Shown here: positions 9,184 to 19,283 of the stretch, piece after piece
How positions within the stretch are numbered: the stretch's first letter is position 1
How the letters are laid out: the number at the start of each line of letters is the position of its first letter
DNA from: Limisphaera sp026417315
GTDB taxonomy: Bacteria > Verrucomicrobiota > Verrucomicrobiia > Limisphaerales > Limisphaeraceae
DNA: 64,000 nt
Assembly: GCF_049537125.1 (NCBI RefSeq)
Contig: NZ_JBMVQY010000001.1
Span: 1,550,001-1,614,000 of the forward strand
Reading direction: 5' to 3'
Notes under the pieces: model-generated
Told to the model about the DNA's origin: nothing
What the model saw: only the letters and a program-made list of their open reading frames with translations
The model's database searches: none
Position numbers and translations under genes: made by a program

Positions 9184-10134
9184 GTGAAACGAGTGCCGCT
9201 GACGCGATACGCATGGCTGTCGGTGGGCGCGGCGGTGGCGACCATTCTGCTGAAAACCGCGGCGTACCTGATCACCGGCTCGGTGGGGCTGTTGTCGGAC
9301 ACGGTGGAGTCGGGTGTGAACCTGATCGGCGGGGTGATGGCACTGGCGATGTTGGCGGTGGCCTCCCGACCGGCGGACGAGGATCATGCCTACGGCCATC
9401 ACAAGGCAGAGTATTTTTCGAGCGGTCTGGAGGGCGGGCTGATCCTGCTGGCGGCGTTTGGGATCGGGGTTGCGGCGGTCCACCGATTGATTTGGCCGCA
9501 ACCGTTGGAGGCGGTGGGGATGGGCCTGACCGTGGCCGGGTTGGCCGCGTTGATCAATCTGGCGGTTGCGGTGGTGTTGCTGCGGGTGGGCCGGCGACAT
9601 CACAGCATCACGCTGGAGGCCAACGCGCATCATTTGCTGACGGACGTGTGGACGTCGGCGGGCGTGATCGCCGGGGTGGGGTTGGTGGGCTGGACCGGGT
9701 GGCGCTGGCTGGATCCGGTGGTGGCCCTGGCCGTCGCGGGCAACATCCTGGTGACGGGCATCGGCATTGTGCGACGGTCCGTGTCCGGGCTGATGGACAC
9801 GGCCCTGGGCAGTCAGGACGTCGCCGCGGTGCGCTCCATTCTGGAGCGGTACAAGGCCGCCGAAGGGGTGGACTACCATGCGTTACGGACGCGGCAAGCC
9901 GGGGCGCGGAAGTTTGTTTCCGTGCATGTGCTGGTGCCGGGCCACTGGACGGTGAACCAAGGGCACGCGCTGCTGGAGCGATTGGAAGCCGAGATTCGAC
10001 AGATGCTGCCCGAGAGCACCGTGTTCACTCATCTGGAATCGCTGGACGATCCCAGTTCGTGGGAGGACCAGGAGCTCGACCGGTCGCAGGCGCGACCTAC
10101 CTCGGGGCCCGGGTCCGGCTCGGGCGGGCTTTGA
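9184..10134 (+). CDS. Cation diffusion facilitator (CDF) family transporter
   Basis: A 316-residue membrane protein with about six hydrophobic segments followed by a cytoplasmic C-terminal domain (from about residue 210) and a Gly/Ser/Pro-rich tail. CDF hallmarks are GSVGLLSDTVESGVNLIGG in TM2, the loop DEDHAYGHHKAEYFSS, and HHLLTDVWTSAGV in TM5, which supplies the H-x3-D half of the metal site. TM2 has D-x3-S rather than the D-x3-D of zinc exporters, so the metal is uncertain (Zn, Fe, Mn or Co possible). GTG start at 9184, 10 bp after the DUF1015 stop. Exports divalent metal against protons in the family. Confidence 0.88.
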   Translation: MKRVPLTRYAWLSVGAAVATILLKTAAYLITGSVGLLSDTVESGVNLIGGVMALAMLAVASRPADEDHAYGHHKAEYFSSGLEGGLILLAAFGIGVAAVHRLIWPQPLEAVGMGLTVAGLAALINLAVAVVLLRVGRRHHSITLEANAHHLLTDVWTSAGVIAGVGLVGWTGWRWLDPVVALAVAGNILVTGIGIVRRSVSGLMDTALGSQDVAAVRSILERYKAAEGVDYHALRTRQAGARKFVSVHVLVPGHWTVNQGHALLERLEAEIRQMLPESTVFTHLESLDDPSSWEDQELDRSQARPTSGPGSGSGGL

Positions 10135-10199
10135 AGGGTTCTCGAAGGCGGGGCCGGTCTCGGCCAAGGACGCGAGGGCGCGTGCCAGGCGGGAGCGGC

Positions 10200-11765
10200 T
10201 CAGTGGTCTTTGCGCGGGAAGAGCACTTCCGGCTGCCCGACGACGTGTCCGGCGCGCAGCCCGCCCCATGCCGCCTCGGCAAATCGGGACGGTTCGCCCG
10301 GCAAACCCAACTGGGCGTAGATGCGGGCGGCCGTGGTCGGCAGGTAGGGCCAGAGGAGGACCGCCAGGACACGGCACGTCTCGGCGAGGTTGTACAGGAT
10401 TTGATCCAGGCGGGAGGCCTGGGCCGGGTCTTTGGCCAGTTTGAACGGGGCGGTGTGGTCCACGTACTGGTTGGCCCGGGTGACGAGGGTCCAAATGCTC
10501 ACCAGCCCGGCCTGGAGGCGATTTTGTTCGAGGCAGGAACGGACTTCGCTGGTGACGCGTTGGGCATCCGGCGCCAGTTCGTCGTGAGGGGCCGGCACGA
10601 CGCCCTGCCGATAGCGCCGCAACATGGAGAGGGATCGGTTGACGAGATTGCCCAGCCCGTTGGCCAGCTCGGCGGAATACCGGGCCCGGAAGCTGGCGTC
10701 GGTCCAGTTGCCGTCCGGTCCGATGTCGAGTTCCCGCAACACGTAATACCGGAAGGCGTCCAATCCCCACTCGTCGATGACGGCGACCGGATCGACGACG
10801 TTGCCGGTGGTTTTGCTCATTTTCTGGCCATCCTTTTGCCACCAGCCGTGGACGAGAACCTGGCGGGGAGGTTCGATGCCGGCGGCGTGCAGCATGATCG
10901 GCCAGTAAATGGCGTGAAAGCGGACGATGTCCTTGCCGATGACGTGGATGTCGGCGGGCCACAGCCGCAGGCCCGGGGCGGGTTCGGCTGCCGGCTGATA
11001 ATACCCGGCCAGTGCCGCCCGGGCTTCCGGGTCGCCCCACGCCACGGGAATGCTGAAGTAATTGGTCAACGCGTCGAACCAGACGTAGTTGACGTAGTCC
11101 GGGTCGAAGGGCAGCGGGATGCCCCAGCTCAGCCGGGCGGCAGGGCGGCTGATGCAAAGGTCTTCCAGGGGCTGGGACTGCAAGAAGCTGAGGACCTCGT
11201 TGCGCCGGGTTTCTGGATGAACGAACTCGGGATGCTCCTGAATGTAGCCGATGAGCCAGTGTTGGTACTTCGACATGCGGAAGTACCAGTTTTCCTCGAC
11301 CAGCTCGGTCACCTCGCCCCAGACCGGGTCGAAAGTGCCGTCCGGGCGCCGGTCCTTTTCCGTAAGGAAGGTTTCCTCCTTCCACGAGTACCAGCCGCGG
11401 TAGGGGGCTTTGTAGAGTTCACCCCGGTCGTAAAGTTTTTGCAGCAGGGCCTGCACGACGGCCTTGTGGCGGGGCTGGGTGGTCCGCACGAAGTCGTCGT
11501 TCGAAATGCCCAGCTTGTGTACGAAGGTGATCCACTGCCGGGCCAGCTCGTCGCAATATGCCTGCGGTGCCTTGCCCTCTGCTTGAGCGGCCTGCTGCAC
11601 TTTTTGGCCATGTTCGTCCAGGCCGGTGAGGAAAAAGACCTCCTGCCCGAGGCTGCGGCGTGCGCGCGCAATGACGTCGGCCACGACTTTTTCATAGGCA
11701 TGCCCGAGATGAGGCTGCCCGTTGACGTAATCGATGGCCGTGGTGATGTAGAACCGCTTGCTCAT
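10200..11765 (-). CDS. metG: Methionyl-tRNA synthetase
   Basis: A 521-residue class Ia synthetase that charges tRNA-Met. HLGH is at 19-22 (NGQPHLGHAYEK) and KMSKT at 315-319 (KMSKTTGNVVDP). The connective peptide lacks the cysteine knuckles of the zinc-binding E. coli type, and there is no C-terminal EMAP-like tRNA-binding extension, so this is the short form found in many bacteria. The ATG at 11765 begins exactly at the conserved KRFYITTAIDYVNG. It is the last gene of the mlaE-mlaF-metG minus-strand unit, 118 bp after mlaF. Confidence 0.96.
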   Translation of the reverse strand: MSKRFYITTAIDYVNGQPHLGHAYEKVVADVIARARRSLGQEVFFLTGLDEHGQKVQQAAQAEGKAPQAYCDELARQWITFVHKLGISNDDFVRTTQPRHKAVVQALLQKLYDRGELYKAPYRGWYSWKEETFLTEKDRRPDGTFDPVWGEVTELVEENWYFRMSKYQHWLIGYIQEHPEFVHPETRRNEVLSFLQSQPLEDLCISRPAARLSWGIPLPFDPDYVNYVWFDALTNYFSIPVAWGDPEARAALAGYYQPAAEPAPGLRLWPADIHVIGKDIVRFHAIYWPIMLHAAGIEPPRQVLVHGWWQKDGQKMSKTTGNVVDPVAVIDEWGLDAFRYYVLRELDIGPDGNWTDASFRARYSAELANGLGNLVNRSLSMLRRYRQGVVPAPHDELAPDAQRVTSEVRSCLEQNRLQAGLVSIWTLVTRANQYVDHTAPFKLAKDPAQASRLDQILYNLAETCRVLAVLLWPYLPTTAARIYAQLGLPGEPSRFAEAAWGGLRAGHVVGQPEVLFPRKDH

Positions 11766-11883
11766 CTGCGGCGCAGTGTGTCGCAGGTCGACTGGATTGG
11801 CAACGGTGGGGCGCGGTCTGGTCGGGTCGGAAGCGGTGCGTGCGAGCCCCGGGTTGCAATGGGAAAGGTTTGGGCAATGGCGG

Positions 11884-12606
11884 CTAGGGGTTGGGTTCCT
11901 GCTTGAGCTGCTGCTGCTCCAACCAGGCCACGGTCCGGCCCGGAGACCGCCAAGGCGCCGGATCCTCGGCGGTGACCACGAGGGTGAGCGGATGCTGTAG
12001 GCCGGGAAATCGACCTGCATGCAGGGCTTCCAAAGCGGCGAGCCACCAGCCCGCGTGTCGCCGGTCCAAACCCTGCAGCGGGCAATCTACCAGCAACAAG
12101 CGGGGCTGCAGCATCAATGCGCGCGCGAGGCCGGCACGCCGCTGCCATGCGCGCGGCAAAGCTGTGGAACGCCGGTGGGCCCACGGACCCAGCTCGGTTG
12201 CGTCCAGCATGTTCGCCACTGCCCGGGCGATTTCTGCGTCCGAACCGATGCCGTGGTAGGCCAGGGGCAGGGCGAGGTTCTCGAACACGGTCAGTTCCGA
12301 CAGCAATCGACCGTCTTCAAACACCAGGCCGAGGCGCCTTCGCAGAGTCAGCCGGGCCGACTCGGTTTGGGGAGCGGGTTGCCCAAACCATTGGATGCGA
12401 CCTGCGCGTGCCGGCAGCAGACCGGCAGCCGTCAGGAGAAAGTCCGTGCGCCCGCTGCCTTGAAATCCCGCCACGATCCAGAAATCGCCCTCCGACACCC
12501 GCCAGTGCACATGCCGGAGCACCACGCGGTGCGGATCGTGAAAACAACCGACCTCCACATCGTCCATTTGCAGCAGGACCTGCCCGGTGGCGGGTTCGTC
12601 GTTCAT
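11884..12606 (-). CDS. MlaF-like ABC ATPase subunit with degenerate catalytic motifs
   Basis: A 240-residue ABC-type nucleotide-binding domain, next to an MlaE permease gene and so probably part of a retrograde lipid transporter at the inner membrane. Overall ABC architecture is clear (GLVFEDGRLLSELTVFENLALPL; RLLLVDCPLQGLD), but key residues are changed. The Walker A lysine is arginine (GFQGSGRT, R53). The Q-loop Gln is Glu (E97). The LSGGQ signature is LPRAW (150-154). The Walker B catalytic Glu is Cys (C175). The H-loop His is missing (VVTAED). ATP hydrolysis is therefore doubtful. The start at 12606 overlaps the mlaE stop as ATGA. An upstream in-frame ATG would add 14 residues. Confidence 0.78.
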   Translation of the reverse strand: MNDEPATGQVLLQMDDVEVGCFHDPHRVVLRHVHWRVSEGDFWIVAGFQGSGRTDFLLTAAGLLPARAGRIQWFGQPAPQTESARLTLRRRLGLVFEDGRLLSELTVFENLALPLAYHGIGSDAEIARAVANMLDATELGPWAHRRSTALPRAWQRRAGLARALMLQPRLLLVDCPLQGLDRRHAGWWLAALEALHAGRFPGLQHPLTLVVTAEDPAPWRSPGRTVAWLEQQQLKQEPNP

Positions 12607-13445
12607 GCGCCGACCAGATAGACCACGAGGAACAGGGCATCCCACAACACGCAGCCCACCAGTGCCTGGCCCATGGCACGGACGGTGGCCGGGGCCACAT
12701 CATCGAGCCGCAGGGGTCGCGCCAGGCCGTGATAACAGGTCACCACCGCGAGTACCGTCCCGAAGCCCGCGGTTTTCAGAGCCAGCACCACGAAGTCCAA
12801 CCAGCGCAACGAAGCGGCCAGTTGGCGAAAATACTCGCCGGGTGTCAGCGGCACATCCTGAAGGAAGGCCCACAGGTAGCCGCTGAGGATCGTGCCCAGA
12901 AGCAGGTACACTGTGAGTGCCAGGACGGACAGCGCCAGGCCCACGACACGAGGCACGACCAGGTAATGCACGGGATCGATGCCCAGTGCCTCCAATGCTT
13001 CCACCTCGCCCAGCGCTCGCGCGGTGCCCAGCTCGACCACCAGGGCCGTGCCCACCCGGGTCAGGACCACGAGCGCGGTCAGCAACGGTCCCAACTCGCG
13101 CACCATGACCAACACCATCACCGTGCCCAGGTAGTCGATGGCGCCCAGTCGAGACAGCCAGGCGACCGTCTGACCGATGACCAGAAAGCCGAGGGCCAGG
13201 GCGAGGAATAGAAACAGCGGCAGCAGCTTCACGCCCGCGCGGACCACCTGCTGCCGCACCAGGCGCCCCACCAGGGCCGGAGCCCGTCCGCCCCTGGTCC
13301 AGAGCACGCCCAGCGTGATGAGCGCGAACGCCAGCAAACCGCGCGCGGTCCGGGCCGCCCGGATCAGCGGGCGGCCGAGCACAACCAACGAGAAGGAACC
13401 TTCGAAAGCGCTGCGGCCGGAAGGCTGCGGCGGCAGAGGATCCAT
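12603..13445 (-). CDS. MlaE-like ABC permease
   Basis: A 280-residue integral membrane protein of the MlaE/YrbE family, permease of the MCE-type lipid transporters that keep outer-membrane asymmetry. Five or so hydrophobic segments are visible. The family core is ELGPLLTALVVLTRVGTA followed by ELGTARALGEVEALEALGID. The N-terminal 40 residues are hydrophilic. The start at 13445 is preferred; a GTG 18 nt upstream is an alternative. It overlaps mlaF by 4 bp. No MlaD (MCE-domain) gene is in the window, so the substrate-binding partner must be encoded elsewhere. Confidence 0.88.
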   Translation of the reverse strand: MDPLPPQPSGRSAFEGSFSLVVLGRPLIRAARTARGLLAFALITLGVLWTRGGRAPALVGRLVRQQVVRAGVKLLPLFLFLALALGFLVIGQTVAWLSRLGAIDYLGTVMVLVMVRELGPLLTALVVLTRVGTALVVELGTARALGEVEALEALGIDPVHYLVVPRVVGLALSVLALTVYLLLGTILSGYLWAFLQDVPLTPGEYFRQLAASLRWLDFVVLALKTAGFGTVLAVVTCYHGLARPLRLDDVAPATVRAMGQALVGCVLWDALFLVVYLVGA

Positions 13446-13628
13446 GGCTTCGCTGACCGTCACGCCTTTGCAGCCTACGATCCGCCGCAGCGGCAGCAAG
13501 TGTATTGGGGCCCTTGAGGCCCGGCACCCGCCGGCGTAGTGTACCGCAGTGGTTCACTTTCGGGCCGCAGACTCCACCCGGTCCGGACCGGCGCGCGTGT
13601 CACCCGAAATGCCAAGGAGTTGGTCGCA

Positions 13629-15122
13629 ATGAAAACAACCCGCATCCTGTTGGTGCTCTGGTCGGTGGCAGAAGGTTTCCTGGCGGGAAGCCTTTCCGGA
13701 CAAGAACCCACCCCCGGCCCGATTCATCAAACCCTGCTCCCTGCCAGCCGCCTGGTGGATCGTTGCGACATTTGTGGCCGACCCGAAATCCCGCTGCCGC
13801 TGCGCGGGCGGTTTCGGGTGCGATTCGTGGAGGCCAACCCGATCCAGGTCGTGTATGCATGGGAAGGCATCGACTGGACGGCCGGCGGGGCGGGCCTGCC
13901 CCTTTATCGTGTGCGGGGTCAGGGGGTGCAGCGGTGGTTCGGGGAGCTGGCGGTGTTTCAGGAGGTGGTGCTGGGGTTGACCATAGAAACCGCTCAGGGA
14001 GTTCGGGAGGCCTGGTTCACGAACCTTTCACCGGTGGTGGAACGGCGCTGGCCCGTTCTTCGCGTCCCGTTGCTGCAAACGAACGGAACGTTCATTCAAA
14101 CGTTCGAGTTGCTGGTGGAGGCCGCCCCGGTCCGGGATTTGTGGTTTTCCACGGTGCACGGCTTTACGCCCGGTTCCGGCACGGGGACGGCCGAGCCGCG
14201 TCGTGAAGGCGATCTGGTGTCGTGGGAGGGCCGGGTGGTTCGGTCCCAATGGGAGCTGCTGGGACGGCTGGGCATGATGCCGCCGCCGCCGGAACTGGGC
14301 CTGGACGCGGTGGACGTGCTGCCGGGTGGGGAAGTGGTGTTTTCGGTGCGGGCCCGCGCGTGGAGCGAATCCCTCGGCCAATGGTTGCGCGAGGGCGATC
14401 TGTTGTCCGAGCGGGGTCGGGTCGTGCAAGCGGTGGAGAGATTGCTGGCTGCGTTCGAGCCGGAAGGGTCTGTGGAGGAGGTAAACGTGGACGCCCTGGT
14501 GGTCCGGCCGGACGGGGAGCTTTGGTTTTCGATCGACCGCGAAGTGACCTCGGCCAGGCTGCGTCGCATACTTCGCCGCGGCGACCTGCTCTCGAGCGCG
14601 GGCCGCGTAGTCCGCAGCTTTCCCGAGCTTCTGTCGCCCTTTGAACCTGCCGATCCCGCGCAGGACCCCGGGTTGGATGCCCTCTACGTGTGGCCCCACG
14701 GCGAAATCTGGTTTTCGGTCGAGAACTTCTTCCAAGACAAGCAGGGCAACCGGTACGGTGCGGGCGACCTGCTGAGCGACCAGGGGTGGGTGGTCGCGCA
14801 CAATCGAGATTTACTGGCCGCGTTTCAGCCCCTGGAGGATCTGGCTGACTTCGGCCTGGACGCGCTCCAGATCGTCTCGGACACGGACCCGGTCTGGTCT
14901 GCGGTGACCATGGAACCGCGGTTGCAGCTGTGGCGTCCGCCCGGCACATCGCATCTGCAGTTCGACTGGACGGGCAACGGGCGGTTCTACCAGTTGGAAC
15001 GCGCCCTCACTCTCGAGGGACCGTGGCAGCCGTGGGGCCCGGTGTATCTGGAGCCACCGGCAGTGGACACGAACGCCGTGCAACGCGACCCGGGCGCTTT
15101 CTATCGGCTGCGACAGTGGTAA
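13629..15122 (+). CDS. Secreted protein with three-copy WFS/GDLLS repeat
   Basis: A 497-residue protein with an N-terminal signal peptide (MKTTRILLVLWSVAEGFLAG). A CDICGRP motif near residue 48 could be a small metal or redox site. Residues of about 220-430 contain three tandem units of 55-65 residues with consensus GLDAL-x-V-x-P-x-GE-x-WFS, then GDLLS-x2-G-x-VV, then LL-x2-F-x-P; a fourth partial unit follows (FGLDALQIV). The C-terminus is the shared module ending FYRLRQW. An AAGGAG Shine-Dalgarno 9 nt before the ATG fixes the start. It diverges from mlaE and converges with the PATR gene. Function not recognised; the repeats suggest a beta-propeller or solenoid. Confidence 0.75.
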   Translation: MKTTRILLVLWSVAEGFLAGSLSGQEPTPGPIHQTLLPASRLVDRCDICGRPEIPLPLRGRFRVRFVEANPIQVVYAWEGIDWTAGGAGLPLYRVRGQGVQRWFGELAVFQEVVLGLTIETAQGVREAWFTNLSPVVERRWPVLRVPLLQTNGTFIQTFELLVEAAPVRDLWFSTVHGFTPGSGTGTAEPRREGDLVSWEGRVVRSQWELLGRLGMMPPPPELGLDAVDVLPGGEVVFSVRARAWSESLGQWLREGDLLSERGRVVQAVERLLAAFEPEGSVEEVNVDALVVRPDGELWFSIDREVTSARLRRILRRGDLLSSAGRVVRSFPELLSPFEPADPAQDPGLDALYVWPHGEIWFSVENFFQDKQGNRYGAGDLLSDQGWVVAHNRDLLAAFQPLEDLADFGLDALQIVSDTDPVWSAVTMEPRLQLWRPPGTSHLQFDWTGNGRFYQLERALTLEGPWQPWGPVYLEPPAVDTNAVQRDPGAFYRLRQW

Positions 15123-15162
15123 CCCCTGCGCTGCGCATCGAGCCCGGTCGCCCGCTCGGTCC

Positions 15163-18100
15163 TCATGGTGCCACCAAGCGGAAGAAGACGGAGGGCGCGG
15201 TCGGGTCCAGCGGAATGATCACGCCACTGGCCGGTGCGCCGGGATAGTCCATCCACTCCGTCCCCAGCCCCACGTTCAACGCGTTGGTTTGGACCTGCAA
15301 CCGGTAGGTTCCGGTCCAGTGCAGTTGCAGTGCCCCGGGGATCCGCACGAATTCCAGACGCGGCATTTCGCCCACGCTCACCACGCCCACGGTGCCGTCC
15401 ACCGTCAACTGGCTCAGGTCCCACGCCAGGCCGGGCCCTGGCGCAGCGGGTTCCACCGCGTCGAAGGCTCCGTAATAAGTGCCGGGGGCATCGAACAGTT
15501 TCCAGCGTTGCCCGGGGGCGAACGCACCGGCCACTTTGATCACCCGCAGTGTGCCGCCGTAGGTGACTGCCCACAAACCCGTTACGAGGTCGCTCGCGCC
15601 GGTGGCGGCATCCACCTCCACCGCGGTGACACTCCCCGGCCCGAGGGTGAGGGTGTGGGCCACGGTGAGAGTGCCGAGCCCGGCGCCCGGGGCGAGCGTG
15701 CCGCCGCTTTGGATGTCCACCGGTCCGTTCAACATCCCCGTGCCCGATAACGTGCCGCCCGCGGCGGTGACCGGTGTCGAGCCGAGAGAGCCATCCACTT
15801 GGAGCACGCCGGCTTCGATCCGTGTCGGGCCGGTGTAGGTGCTGGTACCGGTCAGGCGCAGCGTGCCCGGGCCCACCTTGGTCAACGCCGCCAGGCGCGA
15901 AGCGGCGGCATCGGCGATGGTCCCTTCGAACGTGGTGAAGGATTCCGTTTCTTTGGAGCCGATGGTCCACGTCAGCGTGCCACTGCCGCTCCCCTGGCCC
16001 AGCACCTGGGTGGAGGGGCCTCCTCGCAGAGCCCCGACATACATTGTGCCGGCGTTGCGCGCCTGCAAGGTGGCGCTGCCCTGCCCCAGGTCCACGGTCG
16101 CGTTCGGACAACCCAGTGTCGTGTTGCCGCCGCCGCTGTTGAACCGGAAGGTGCCCGCGCTGTCTCCCAGAGCGAAGGTGCCGGTGAAATTGGTCAGATC
16201 GCCGTTGAACGTCAGGACCGTACCGGCGGCGATGCTGACGTCGAGCGTGTTCGAGCCCGTCACCGGACCGTTGATGCGATTGTTGGCGCTGCCCATGACC
16301 AGCCGACTGCGCGCGGCCACATGCAGCGGGTTGAGCAGGTCGTTGTCGCTGGGCAGGGTCAACGCCAGGGTGCCTCCGGCCAGCTCGATTCGATTCGTGC
16401 CGGCAGCACCGGGGACCTGGAGGCGCAACGTGCCTTCTCGAAGGAGCGTGGGGCCCACGTAGGTATTGGGAGAGGACAACGTCAACGTGCCTTGACCGGC
16501 CTTCGTCAACCCGCCCGGCCCCGTGAGCAATCCCTGCCAGGTCAGTGTGGTGGATTCGGACGCCACTGCGATCGTGCCCCCGGGTTCGTGCAGCCACGCC
16601 CCGCGGTCCACCGTCACCGACGGGCCCGTGTAGCGAAGCGTTCCGCCGGCGAACTGCAGGTGAAGGGGATCCGCGGTGGCCGCGCCCACGCCGCTGGGCA
16701 TTCCGCCGGGGGTCAGAATCGGCGTCTCGAGCACACCGCCGGCCAACCAGGTGATGCCGGTGTAGGTGTTGGTGGTTTCGACGACGAGCGTGCCGTGGTT
16801 GGTTTTCAAAAGCGCCATCGCTCCGCCCATGCCTCCCGGCCCGGTGAAGCGATAATCGCCCACGCTGTCCACGCGTACTTCGCCCGGCTGGACCGCTTCG
16901 GGAATCTGCACCGGTCCCTGACCGGTGCCGCGATCGTCGAACAGCACGCGGTCCCCTGGCACAAACGAATCCAGCGATTGAAGTGCCAGATTGAGCCAGT
17001 TGGTTCGACCGAGAGTGTCCCACACATTGGCCTGTGCGTTGCCCACCCACACCAGCGAGGTCGGCGCTCGCACCGCCTGGGTGATCACCAGGTACAGCCC
17101 CCTGGCCGTGGTCGTGTTGTTACTGAGCACGCCCGTCAAACCGGAGAGTCGGATCGCCGACAGATCCCCCGCCAGCGTTCCCGTGTAGCGGATCAGCGGG
17201 TGCACGCTGCCTGCCGCCCCCCGCCGGAAAGCACGAGGGTGACCGCGCCGGCCACGATCAGATCGCCCTCGACCTCCACGCGATCGCCGTCGGGGGCGTT
17301 GGGATCCCGGGCCAAAACCAGCTCGCAGATGGCGCCCTCCCCGAGGGTGAGCGAACCGCTCACAACCAAGGGGCCGCCTCGATTCGTCAGGCCGGGCGCC
17401 AGGATGCCGCCGTTCTGCAGGGTCAATCCACCCTCCACCCGGCCCAGCCCGCTCAACGTCCGCGTCCCTGCCCAGGTGAATCCCGGCACCGGGGTTACGT
17501 CCAGCACCGCCCCCTCGGACAGCTCCAAAGCCGGCGTGTTCTGAAGCGCCTCCGGGTGCCCGATCCGCAGTCGCCCTTCCCGAACGAACGTTCGACCCGT
17601 GTAAGGCGCCGGCCCGTTCAGCACGAGCACTCCCGAGCCCGTCTTGAGCAGGCCGCCGCTGCCGCCCAGTGTGCCCCCGATGGTGATGCTTCGGGGCTGT
17701 CCGACGGGATCCGCCGTGTGAAACGTCGTGGCGCCCCCGGCCAGCGTCGCATCTGCCCCGATCTCGTAATCCGCCAGAGCCCCCAAGAGGCCGCCGGCCA
17801 GGTACACCCGATAGGACGTGTTGGCCACGCCCACGTGGGCCTGCAGTCCGCCGCTGCCCAGGTACATTGCGCCCGGATTGGAGAGGGCCAGCGTCGCGTG
17901 CGCGTTTTGCAAGGTGGCGTCGCGGATGAGCGTGAGTTTTTCCGCCAGCACCTGACCACCGCTGATTTCCAGAGTGGCCCCGATGACGCTGTCGCCGGCG
18001 ACGCCCGTGTTGGACTGGTTCCCCACCACAATGCCGTCCGGGCCGGTGCTGACGACGGTGCCGCCGCGGACCTGGAACCGGATGCGACGATCGCCGCTGG

Positions 18101-18989
18101 TGGCGCCATTGGTGCGATCGCCGATCGTGAAGAGGCCCGTGTTCGTCAGGGCGCCGCCGTAGATCGTGGCGTAAGCGCGCGAATTGTGCGTGCCCACGCG
18201 CAAACTGGTGGCCACCACGTTGCCGTTGCTGATCAAGAGGCCACCGGCCGGTGTGGTTCGAGAGATGCTGAAATCGCCCAGGAACACCTCCCCTCCGTCG
18301 ATCAGCCAGGGCCGTTCCTGGTCATTGGAACCTTCGTAAATGCCCCCGCCGGCCCGGAGCTCCAGTCGCCCGCCCTGGTGCAGGAACCGACTGAACCGGC
18401 CCCGAAGCAGCACGGGGATCTCCGTCACAAGGTGTCCGCCACGGTTGGTTACACCCGCGCCGTTGTTGTTGCCGTTGACCCCGATGTTGAGCACGGCCGT
18501 GCCGGACGGATGGTTCGTGAGAAACACCGCGCCGCCGTCGAGGGACAAGCTGCTGTCGGTATTGAAGGCCAGGGTCCCTCCGTTGGTCACCACCAGGACT
18601 CCGGCTGCGGTCACCTGCAACGAGCCGCCAGGCTCCAGGGTCAGCCCGGCCAGGCCTGCCCCGTCCACCACCAGACCGGGGGCCGACACCCACAATTGGC
18701 CGGCCAGGGTCAATGGCCCCACCGGCATGGCGGCCGTCGGCTCCAGGTAAGTCACGACCGCGCCCGCTCCGATGACCACGTTCGTCCCTGGCCCGGGCAG
18801 GGTCGGAACGCCCAAACCGTCCAGGTCCCAGTTACCCGGGTCGTGCCAGAACCCGTTGCCCGCACCGCCGGTCCAGTACGCCGTCTGCGCCCGGGCGGCC
18901 AACCCGGCACCAAGCATCAACAGGAAGGACGTGTAGCGGAGCATGCCTTGCGGAAAGAGCCAGCGACGAATCGGGGTTTGCGCGCTCAT
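15163..18989 (-). pseudogene. PATR (autotransporter-associated beta-strand repeat) protein, split by a frameshift
   Basis: One gene read in two frames. The first part (18989 to 17193, 598 residues) has a signal peptide and ends ...VTLVLSGGGRQAACTR. The second (from about 17205 to 15163) begins VHPLIRYTGTL. Adding one G to the six-base run at 17217-17222 joins them as LSGGGAAGSVHPLIRYTG, which is the normal sequence in such proteins. Many PATR units are visible (GPGTLRLTGTSTYTGPTRIE; GGTLAPGAGLGTL), forming a beta-helix stalk. There is no C-terminal beta-barrel; the protein ends in the shared module (...FFRLVAP). It is probably a surface or exported structural protein of about 1,275 residues. 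The break may be a sequencing error, a true lesion or slippage; if restored it is intact. Confidence 0.8.
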
Positions 18990-19283
18990 GGGTTGTCTCT
19001 CGACGATGACGACTCACCTTGGACGGCCCGGGTCGTATTGCCACCCTGCCCGCTGGTTCGGGCCGGGCGGGTTCATAAGGCCCTTGGGCCGGACCGCACG
19101 ATTCAACCTACGCCCGCGGTCGAGGCATGCCCATTTCGCAAATGTGCAGGGGATGCTGAAAAATCTGCACCGCCCGGAGCCCGGGAACTCCGGGGCCGAC
19201 AAAGGCCGGAAGCAAACGGCTCTGCCCCGGGGCGGCGCGGTGCCGGTTCTGACGACGGGCCCGCTCTCTCCCGGAGGGCGCAG

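Noticed and set aside
15163..17205. Treating the second half of the PATR gene as an independent gene starting at VHPLIRYTG
   Set aside because: It has no signal peptide or ribosome-binding site, and begins in the middle of a motif that is normally continuous.
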